Below are positions 7,811-13,324 of a DNA stretch of 13,324 nucleotides, in pieces. The DNA comes from Verrucomicrobiota bacterium (GTDB lineage: Bacteria > Verrucomicrobiota > Verrucomicrobiia > Opitutales > Opitutaceae), in assembly GCA_023446735.1 (NCBI GenBank), contig JAEXPQ010000087.1:1-13324 (forward strand), given 5' to 3'. The notes under the pieces were generated by a model. It ran no database searches, had not been told where the DNA came from, and saw only the letters and a list, made by a program, of their open reading frames with translations. Positions within the stretch are counted from its first letter, which is position 1; each line of letters starts with the position of its first letter. A program made the translations under genes and the position numbers.

Positions 7811-7874
7811 CTCGGCCCAGCCGAGGGATTTCACGAACCGATCACAAGGCAATGCCTTCCCCTCGAGGGTTGCC
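7811..7874 (-). other. Cluster of short inverted repeats between phzF-like and lipoprotein genes
   Basis: The 171-base gap contains several small dyads: ctcggc/gccgag (7811-7816 and 7820-7825, loop CCA), aaggc/gcctt (7846-7850 and 7854-7858, loop AAT), and ggcaa/ttgcc (7848-7852 and 7870-7874) enclosing the palindrome ccctcgaggg (7860-7869). The second and third dyads share bases, so they are alternative folds. None has a T-tract. They may be structured 3' RNA after the PhzF gene or operator sites for the lipoprotein gene; the sequence does not decide. Confidence 0.25.
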
Positions 7875-7934
7875 CCACAAGTGGCCACGGCGCAGTGGTT
7901 CCACCCGGGCGCTCTCCGCACGTCGCCACTTCGC

Positions 7935-8840
7935 TCAATGGAGCAGGTACTCGCCCGCCAGCCGTGCCACACCGCGACCGCCGATGGAGAGACCGCCGCC
8001 AGTCTCGGCGCGAATCGCGACAAGATTCGGCGCGGATCGGTCAGGCCCCTGCTCGATCAGAAGCGTTCCGCCCGTCCAGCGGCCCGCACGGCGGAGCCAG
8101 TGGGCCAACGCGGCGTTGCCCGACCCCGTCGCCGGATCCTCCAGGTAGCCGAAAGCCGGCGCGAAGACCCGCGTGCGCAACGCCCGCTCGGCCCGGACCG
8201 TCTCCCGCGTCCAAAGAACCACGACCTCGAAGCCGGCGCGGTCGGCGAACGCCCGCAACGCCGGGTACTCCGGTGCACACGCGAGCAGCGGATCGAGCCT
8301 GACCAGCGGCACCAGCAGGCATCGCTGGCCGCACTCGCACACCGGCAACAAGAGGTCGGCAGCCAGGGCATGTCGGTCCACGGCCTCTTGCGGTAAGCCG
8401 AGCGCCGCCGCGGTCTCGGCCGCCGTCACCCGCAGCGCCGGGAACGCCGGTGCCGGCGCCGCGATGGAGACACAGTCCTCGGTCTCGATCCGGTTCTCGA
8501 CTTCGAGCCGGCCCTTGCGGGTTTGCAGCGCGATCCGTGGCAATCCTCGGAACTGCGGTTCCGCGGCGAGCAACTGGTACAGCGCGGCCACCGTCGCATG
8601 GCCACAGAACGGCACTTCACGCTCGCGAGAGAAGTAGCGCAGGTCCAACTCTCCCGGCCCGAGCGGTCGTGCGAAGGCGACTTCCGTCACGAAGCCGCTC
8701 GCCGCGACCTGTGTGGCCAGTCGCTGCATCTCGGCCTCGGTCACCGGGTCGTGCGGTTCGAGGAGAACGAGCCCGGCGGGATTGCCGCCGGAGGAGCCAT
8801 CCGTGAAGGCATCGAGTTTCCAGAATCTGAAGCGGCGCAT
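7935..8840 (-). CDS. PhzF family phenazine-biosynthesis-like isomerase/epimerase
   Basis: A 301-residue protein of the PhzF superfamily, which has a diaminopimelate-epimerase-like fold of two similar halves and catalyses proton-transfer isomerisations. From ATG 8840 the N-terminus MRRFRFWKLDAF is followed by GNPAGLVL (about 19-26). The putative catalytic Glu53 lies in GFVTEVAFA, then RYFSREREVPFCGHATVAAL (about 68-87), and in the second half FAPAFGYLEDPATGSGNAALAHW (about 226-248) and EQGP. These are the family's signature segments in order, and the length is usual (260-310). The frame extends 7 codons upstream to a GTG at 8861, but the conserved start and a weak GGGA upstream favour ATG 8840. 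No signal peptide, so cytoplasmic. No phenazine genes are nearby, so the substrate is unknown, as for most family members. It lies only 49 bases after the terminator of the symporter gene, so it either has a very compact promoter or receives read-through. Confidence 0.93.
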   Translation of the reverse strand: MRRFRFWKLDAFTDGSSGGNPAGLVLLEPHDPVTEAEMQRLATQVAASGFVTEVAFARPLGPGELDLRYFSREREVPFCGHATVAALYQLLAAEPQFRGLPRIALQTRKGRLEVENRIETEDCVSIAAPAPAFPALRVTAAETAAALGLPQEAVDRHALAADLLLPVCECGQRCLLVPLVRLDPLLACAPEYPALRAFADRAGFEVVVLWTRETVRAERALRTRVFAPAFGYLEDPATGSGNAALAHWLRRAGRWTGGTLLIEQGPDRSAPNLVAIRAETGGGLSIGGRGVARLAGEYLLH

Positions 8841-8889
8841 GGTTTCCCGGGAAAACGGCACAAACGCCGCTCCGGTTCCACCCGAAACG

Positions 8890-8917
8890 AAAAAGGACCG
8901 GCCGCGCGGCCGGTCCT
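8890..8917 (-). terminator. Intrinsic terminator after the GPH symporter gene
   Basis: On the minus strand AGGACCGGCC, loop GCGC, GGCCGGTCCT (8917-8894) is a perfect 10-bp stem, followed by a T-run that uses the last stem base plus four more (8894-8890) and then CGTTTCG. It begins 25 bases after the symporter stop. The whole 24 bases are a perfect palindrome, but the T-tract exists only on the minus strand, so it works for the symporter transcript. Confidence 0.88.
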
Positions 8918-8942
8918 CTTGAAAACAACGAATCGGGTGGCT

Positions 8943-10460
8943 TCAGACCTTGCCGCGGCGCGCTTCGAGGGCGGTGCGGATCTCGGCCATCTTCTCCTGC
9001 GTGAGCGGGAACTTCGAGAGCGCGAAAAGCGAACAACCGAGGCCGATGATCGGGATCAGGAGGAACAGGAAACGGATCATGAAGAGCGTGTGCGGCGTCT
9101 GCTGGGCGGCGTTCTGGTCGAAGCCGATCCAACCGAGGATGAAGAACGAGATGCCGGCGCCAATCGCCATGCCGACCTTGTTGATCCAAGAGCCGCAGGC
9201 GGCGAACGAACCCTCGCGGCGGCGACCGCCCTCGAGCTCGTCGTAGTCCATCACGTCGGCGCCGATGGAGCCGGCGATCGTCCAGTAGCCCGCGCCGATG
9301 AAGGCGATGGTGCCGGAGGCCAGGACCTGCAGCCAGACGATCTTCGGAGTGTAGAGCCACCACGAGCCGATGAAGACGAAAATTGCGAGCCAAAGCACGC
9401 AGCCCATCGCGTGACGTTTGCCGAGATGGCGGGCGAGGAAGGTGAACACCGGGATGCCGCAGAAGCCGAGCACCATGCCGGAGACGCCCATCCAGAAATT
9501 CCAGTAGTTGCCGACCGAAGTGTTGCCGTTGCAGACGTAGTAGATGGTGATCGAGAGGCCGAGCGTGCCGACCATGGAGAGGCCCATGTTGTAGCCCATG
9601 TCCATGACCTTCTGGATGAGGAACGGCTTACACTTGAGCGTCTTCCAGATCGTCTCGGTAATGGAAATCTTGTCGGTGCGGTTCGCGACCAGCTTGCCGT
9701 AGTAGCGCTCCCGCACGAGGAACACGCTGGAGAGGCCGCAAACCAGCAGGACGATGCCGCAGAGGGCGAGGTACACCTGGGCGCCCAGCAGCATGTTGGG
9801 TTTGGCGCCATCGGGCGCGCTCTCCCACGCGGCAGTTGTCGTGAACAATTGGACAACCCGCTCAAACCAGTTGCTGCTGTCCGCGCCCACCCAGACCGCC
9901 TTCGTGAAGAACGCGCCGAAGAAGAAGAGCGCCAACTCCGGAAGCTTCTGGATCGCGTTCTTCACGGCAAACACCGTGGTACGCTCGTGGTAATCCGGGG
10001 TGAGCTCGTTCGCCAAGCTCTGGTAGGGCATGTTGAAGCAGCTCACCATCGGCAGATACAGCGCCGACGACACCAACATGAACCAGAAGTAGTTCCACGA
10101 CGACCAGCCGGGCACGACCGCGAGCAGGAACGGCAAGCCGATGCCGGCGAGGAAGGTGCCCGCCAGCATGAACGGCCGGCGTCGGCCCCAGCGCGTGCGC
10201 GCGTTGTCGGAAAGCCAGCCGAAGACCGGATCGGAGACCGCATCGAACACGCGGTTCAGAATCACCGCCCAACCGATGAGGTAGGGCGACACGCCGAGGT
10301 ACAGGCCGAAGATCTGGAACGCGATCGTCGGATAGAGCCAGTGGCCCCACATGTCGAAGAACGTGCCGAGACCGTAACCGATCTTCTGGGAAACAGGCAC
10401 GCGATCGGCCTCGGCGATCACGTAGTCCCGGTTGATGTTTGAGTTGCCGAATAACTTCAT
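8943..10460 (-). CDS. GPH-family (MelB-like) sugar:cation symporter
   Basis: A 505-residue inner-membrane transporter of the glycoside-pentoside-hexuronide:cation symporter family within MFS, with about 12 hydrophobic segments. The family signature DAVSDPVFGWLSDNARTRWG (73-92) followed by RRRPFM is clear; Asp73 and Asp77 correspond to the cation-site Asp55 and Asp59 of E. coli MelB, with Ser76 at the MelB Asn58 position. The second signature DVMDYDELEGGRRREG (402-417), between the transmembrane segments of the C-terminal half, is also typical. It has an unusually long loop, about residues 187-222, between the fifth and sixth membrane helices. It lies 198 bases downstream of the beta-mannosidase on the same strand, which suggests it imports manno-oligosaccharides or mannosyl disaccharides with Na+ or H+; the substrate is inferred only from the neighbour. 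The ATG at 10460 is preceded by a pyrimidine-rich tract and no Shine-Dalgarno. A strong terminator follows. Confidence 0.93.
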   Translation of the reverse strand: MKLFGNSNINRDYVIAEADRVPVSQKIGYGLGTFFDMWGHWLYPTIAFQIFGLYLGVSPYLIGWAVILNRVFDAVSDPVFGWLSDNARTRWGRRRPFMLAGTFLAGIGLPFLLAVVPGWSSWNYFWFMLVSSALYLPMVSCFNMPYQSLANELTPDYHERTTVFAVKNAIQKLPELALFFFGAFFTKAVWVGADSSNWFERVVQLFTTTAAWESAPDGAKPNMLLGAQVYLALCGIVLLVCGLSSVFLVRERYYGKLVANRTDKISITETIWKTLKCKPFLIQKVMDMGYNMGLSMVGTLGLSITIYYVCNGNTSVGNYWNFWMGVSGMVLGFCGIPVFTFLARHLGKRHAMGCVLWLAIFVFIGSWWLYTPKIVWLQVLASGTIAFIGAGYWTIAGSIGADVMDYDELEGGRRREGSFAACGSWINKVGMAIGAGISFFILGWIGFDQNAAQQTPHTLFMIRFLFLLIPIIGLGCSLFALSKFPLTQEKMAEIRTALEARRGKV

Positions 10461-10528
10461 AGCGGGGGGAAGGAAGCAGGGGGAGATTTAGGGCGAAAAC
10501 AAATGACGGAGTTCCCCCGCCCGCCCAG

Positions 10529-10564
10529 CAACCACGAAAAGCGCGAAGTTGATGAGAGTGGTTG
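10529..10564. repeat. Inverted repeat caaccac-N22-gtggttg upstream of the symporter gene
   Basis: Perfect 7-base arms at 10529-10535 and 10558-10564, 22 bases apart, lie 69-104 bases upstream of the symporter ATG, in the gap after the mannosidase. The arms could form an RNA stem in a read-through transcript, or two half-sites of a regulator. No good -35/-10 pair was found around it. Chance occurrence of a 7-base dyad is possible. Confidence 0.35.
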
Positions 10565-10585
10565 TTTCCACTTGGAGATTAGTCG

Positions 10586-10621
10586 CCTCCAGCCCAAGCG
10601 AAGACGGGGCTCGGCCGGAGG
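10586..10621 (-). other. Bulged hairpin after the mannosidase stop, possible processing or attenuation site
   Basis: On the minus strand CCTCC (10621-10617), a five-base bulge, AGCCC (10611-10607), an 11-base loop, then GGGCTGGAGG (10595-10586) form a 10-bp GC-rich stem with one bulge. It lies about 40 bases after the mannosidase stop. No T-tract follows, so it is not a classical terminator; it could stabilise the mannosidase 3' end or reduce read-through into the symporter gene. Confidence 0.4.
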
Positions 10622-10658
10622 GGCGACAGGTCGGGGGCGATGAGCGCGTCCGAAGATT

Positions 10659-13142
10659 TCACGAATAGGTGTCGACCAACGAACGGTAACGGAGCGCCGT
10701 CTTGAGTTTCGCCTCCGTGATCGGCCGCGCGAACTCCACCTCCACGCTCCGTGCCTCGCCGGGGAACAGCGCGAAAAAGTCGTCGCTGGCCGTGTGCGCG
10801 AGCCCGGGCAACTCGAAGGCGAACCGGTGCTGGAACACCGCCGAGGTGAACGTGAGCCGCACTCGCTTCGGCGAGAGCCGCGTCACGTCGACCTTCGTCT
10901 TCCCGCGCGGCAGATCGACAAAGCGTGGCGCCGTGAGGAACACCACCTCCTCGCTCGCCACCGCGTCGCCGATCAGGAGATCCAGCCGGAGGTAAAGATG
11001 ATCGCGTCCGTGCTTCTCCATCGCTGCAGCCACGTCGAGCGTGCGCTGCCTCACGCTCTCGCCGTAGCGCAGCGCGACCTTCTGCGTGCCCTTCTGGAGC
11101 GTGCGACCGTCGAGGTGGCAGAGCCGCCAGCGCAGCGTGCCGGCTGCGGGCCGAGGCGCGTCGTACACCGTGTAGAGATGCACCTCGCGCACGCTGCTGC
11201 GCCGATAGTTGCCGGTGATCGCTGTTTCCTCGCCGGGCACGTGCGCGCAGACGAGCGCCGGCGCGAAGAACCGCCGCGCCACGAAGTGCAGCGCCTTCCA
11301 CCGGCCGGTGAACTCAATCGAGCTCCACGAGGCGACCGGCCAGCAGTCGTTGAGCTGCCAATAGAGCGCGCCCATGCAGCGCGGCATGCTGCGCCGGTAG
11401 TGCTCGACGCCGACCTGCATGCAGTCCGCCTGGTTGAGCTGCGAGAGGAAGAGCAACGCGTCCTGATCCTTCGGGAAACGGTACTGACGCGAAACGTAAT
11501 CGAGAATCACCTGATTGCCGTAGCGGTTCTTCTGGTGGGCGGTCATCGTCCGTCCGAACACGTTGTTGTCCGTCGGGTCGGCGAACGTGTCCTGAGTCTC
11601 CCTGGAGGAGAAGCTCTGCATGCCGAACTCAGAGGCGAAACGAAAGGCGTGCAGCTCGTAGTCCTTCACCGGCTTGCGGGCGTGCCACACGTCCCAGTAG
11701 TGCGTGTCGCCGCGCGCCGCGCCGGCGGCGTGGTCGGCCGCGATGTCTCCGCGCCACGGCGATGAGGGCCAGTACGGCGTGGTCGCGTCGACCGCCGCCA
11801 CCGCCTCGGGGAGGACGCGGTGGAAGAGCGCCTCGTACTCGGCGAACGCCTTGGGGTCCTTCTCGAGCACGTGGGCGTTGCAACCGAACACCTCGTTGTT
11901 GCCGCACCACAGCGCGAGGCTGGCCCGGTGCCGCAGCCGGCGCACCTGGTACGCCGCCTCGTCGCGGCAGCTGGCAAGAAAAGCCGCGTCCGCCGGATAC
12001 AGCGTGCAGGCGAACATCAGGTCCTGCCAGACGAGCAACCCCAGCTCGTCGCACAGGTCGTGGAAATCCTCGCTCTCGTAGATGCCACCGCCCCACACGC
12101 GGATCATGTTCATGTTCGCCAGCGTCGCGGCGCGCAGGTCGCGGGCATAGTCGACTCGGGCGAGCCCGGCCACGAAGCTGTGCGCGGGGATCCAGTTGGC
12201 GCCCTTCGCGAAGATGGGCCGGCCGTTCACGACGAACTGGAACGACTCGCCCCACTCGTCCTTGTGCCGGTCGAGCGCGATCGTGCGCAGGCCGATCCGC
12301 CGCTCCCAGCGGCCGAGCTCGCGCCCGTCGCCGCCGACCACGTCGACGGTGAGCGTGTAGAGCGGTTGCTCGCCCTGCCCCGCCGGCCACCAGAGCTGCG
12401 GGCGCGGGACGGCGATCTCGGCGCCGTCGCCCGTCGCGACGGGTTTGCCGTCGAGCGCGAGCGTCCAGCGGCAGAGCGCCAGCTCGTCGTCGCGCGCCAA
12501 CTCGGGGGCGAGGTAGAGTTTCACGTCGCCGGCGGCGCCGTGCACCTGTGTGACGAGCACGCTCTCGATGCGGTTGCCCGTCCACGCCTCGAGCCGGAGG
12601 TCGCGCCAGATGCCGGCGGTGATGAACCGCGGGCCCCAGTCCCAGCCGAATTGGCACTGCTGCTTGCGGATCCGGGTGCAGCCGCCAACGGGATCATTGA
12701 ACTCGACCGGCGGCCGGTGCTCCGCTCGCACCGTGGCGACGTACAACGGCGCGGAGCCGAAGCGGATCAGTAGCTCGTTGCGCCCAGCGCGCAGCAGCGG
12801 CTTCACGTCCCACCGGTAGCCGAGGAACATGTTCTCCGTGCACGCGACCACGTGGCCGTTGAGCACCACTGTCGCCAATGTGTCGAGACCGTCGGCCACC
12901 AGCTCCACGACTTCCTCGGCCCGCAGCGCCGCCGGCACCGTGAAGCCCGTGCGGTACTCCCACTCGTGTTCGCCGATCCATTGAAGTTGCTCCTCGTTCG
13001 TGCCCCGGAACGGATCTGGGATCAGCCCGTGGCGGAGCAGATCGGTGTGCACGCAGCCGGGCACGGTGGCCGGGCGCCACGCGGAGCGGCGGGTGAGATC
13101 GCGAAACGACCACGGGGCGGAAACGAGCGGAAGGGTTTTCAT
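10659..13142 (-). CDS. Beta-mannosidase, glycoside hydrolase family 2
   Basis: An 827-residue GH2 enzyme that releases beta-linked mannose from the non-reducing ends of manno-oligosaccharides, with retention of configuration. The order is: an N-terminal jelly-roll sugar-binding domain (about 1-185) with WIGEHEWEYRTGF and the beta-mannosidase hallmark QCQFGWDWGPRFITAGIWR (162-180); an Ig-like domain (about 190-290) ending RIGLRTIALDR; a TIM barrel (about 300-620) with NGRPIFAKGANWIPA and MNMIRVWGGGIYESEDF; and C-terminal beta domains (about 640-827). The acid/base is Glu417 in WCGNNEVF and the nucleophile is Glu505 in SEFGMQS; both are present and correctly spaced. Length is usual for the family. 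No signal peptide is visible, so it should act in the cytoplasm on imported sugars, fitting the downstream GPH symporter. ATG 13142 gives the expected N-terminus (PWSFRDLTRR, then VPGCVHTDLLRHGLIPDPF); no Shine-Dalgarno is visible. Beta-mannosidase is favoured over other GH2 activities by the GWDWGP and WCGNNE motifs. Confidence 0.96.
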   Translation of the reverse strand: MKTLPLVSAPWSFRDLTRRSAWRPATVPGCVHTDLLRHGLIPDPFRGTNEEQLQWIGEHEWEYRTGFTVPAALRAEEVVELVADGLDTLATVVLNGHVVACTENMFLGYRWDVKPLLRAGRNELLIRFGSAPLYVATVRAEHRPPVEFNDPVGGCTRIRKQQCQFGWDWGPRFITAGIWRDLRLEAWTGNRIESVLVTQVHGAAGDVKLYLAPELARDDELALCRWTLALDGKPVATGDGAEIAVPRPQLWWPAGQGEQPLYTLTVDVVGGDGRELGRWERRIGLRTIALDRHKDEWGESFQFVVNGRPIFAKGANWIPAHSFVAGLARVDYARDLRAATLANMNMIRVWGGGIYESEDFHDLCDELGLLVWQDLMFACTLYPADAAFLASCRDEAAYQVRRLRHRASLALWCGNNEVFGCNAHVLEKDPKAFAEYEALFHRVLPEAVAAVDATTPYWPSSPWRGDIAADHAAGAARGDTHYWDVWHARKPVKDYELHAFRFASEFGMQSFSSRETQDTFADPTDNNVFGRTMTAHQKNRYGNQVILDYVSRQYRFPKDQDALLFLSQLNQADCMQVGVEHYRRSMPRCMGALYWQLNDCWPVASWSSIEFTGRWKALHFVARRFFAPALVCAHVPGEETAITGNYRRSSVREVHLYTVYDAPRPAAGTLRWRLCHLDGRTLQKGTQKVALRYGESVRQRTLDVAAAMEKHGRDHLYLRLDLLIGDAVASEEVVFLTAPRFVDLPRGKTKVDVTRLSPKRVRLTFTSAVFQHRFAFELPGLAHTASDDFFALFPGEARSVEVEFARPITEAKLKTALRYRSLVDTYS

Positions 13143-13324
13143 GGGCGGAGCGCCTCGGGTCTATGGGCTCCCGGGCCCTGCGCAATCCGGCACGGCCCCC
13201 GATTCATCAATCGCGCTTTGGCGTCGAGGAGTCGCCGCGCAAAATGGCGTTGCTGCGCCTCGCCCAACCCGCGACAACCGGCCCGTCGCGCTCTCCACCG
13301 GCGGTGGCACCACAAACAACCCCC
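13143..13324 (-). other. Upstream region of the beta-mannosidase gene, no gene seen
   Basis: These 182 bases to the window edge contain no supportable coding frame. They should hold the mannosidase promoter, but I could not find a convincing -35/-10 pair. A small dyad cgatt-catc-aatcg (13200-13213) lies 58-71 bases before the ATG and could be an operator half-site pair. A second dyad ccacc-ggc-ggtgg is at 13295-13307. Both are short enough to be chance. Confidence 0.3.

Noticed and set aside
7935..8840. A phenazine biosynthesis locus suggested by the PhzF-type protein
   Set aside because: No other phz genes are present, and PhzF-like proteins are widespread with many unrelated or unknown roles.
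8523..10442. A 639-codon open frame on the plus strand opposite the symporter and part of the PhzF gene
   Set aside because: It spans two opposite-strand genes and the terminator between them, and its product is low-complexity and rich in Glu/Arg/His, as expected for antisense of membrane-protein codons.
13295..13307. Hairpin ccacc-ggc-ggtgg as a terminator of an upstream gene
   Set aside because: A 5-bp stem with no T-tract on either strand, close to the window edge with no gene visible before it.

Overview
The window is high-GC bacterial chromosome, about 65-70% G+C by eye. Its gene mix and protein style fit Verrucomicrobiota, most likely an Opitutaceae-like carbohydrate degrader: a propeller-type hybrid sensor kinase, a GH2 beta-mannosidase paired with a GPH sugar symporter, and start codons with almost no Shine-Dalgarno sequence. 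This placement is inference; no rRNA or marker phylogeny is present. No mobile element, CRISPR array, tRNA or rRNA was seen.

Layout. (1) Plus strand, 1-2402: the C-terminal half of the ribosome-associated GTPase TypA/BipA, entering from the left edge, then a strong hairpin terminator, then a DEAD-box RNA helicase of the RhlE type. (2) Minus strand, 7016-2569, convergent with the helicase: a 1315-residue membrane hybrid histidine kinase with 14 propeller-type repeats (best read as two seven-bladed propellers), a Y_Y_Y domain, one membrane segment, a coiled coil, HisKA, HATPase and a C-terminal receiver. Its stop overlaps the start of a 166-residue protein I do not recognise. (3) Minus strand, 7763-7200: a small lipoprotein whose stop codon sits inside its own apparent terminator. 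(4) Minus strand, 8840-7935: a PhzF-family protein. (5) Minus strand, 13142-8943: a cytoplasmic GH2 beta-mannosidase followed by a GPH-family cation symporter, closed by a textbook terminator.

How the genes fit together. TypA and the helicase are housekeeping functions in ribosome and RNA metabolism. The mannosidase and symporter form a plausible uptake-and-hydrolysis pair for manno-disaccharides or short manno-oligosaccharides: the symporter imports them and the enzyme, which has no signal peptide, cleaves them in the cytoplasm. The 198 bp between them hold two possible hairpins that could uncouple expression of the two genes. The hybrid kinase resembles the sugar-sensing HTCS regulators of Bacteroidetes in its sensor half, but it ends in a receiver rather than an AraC DNA-binding domain, so its output must go through another protein. 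The translationally coupled small protein is the nearest candidate partner. Whether this kinase senses mannan products is not shown by the sequence.

No clearly new system is evident. The least explained items are the kinase-coupled small protein and the small lipoprotein.
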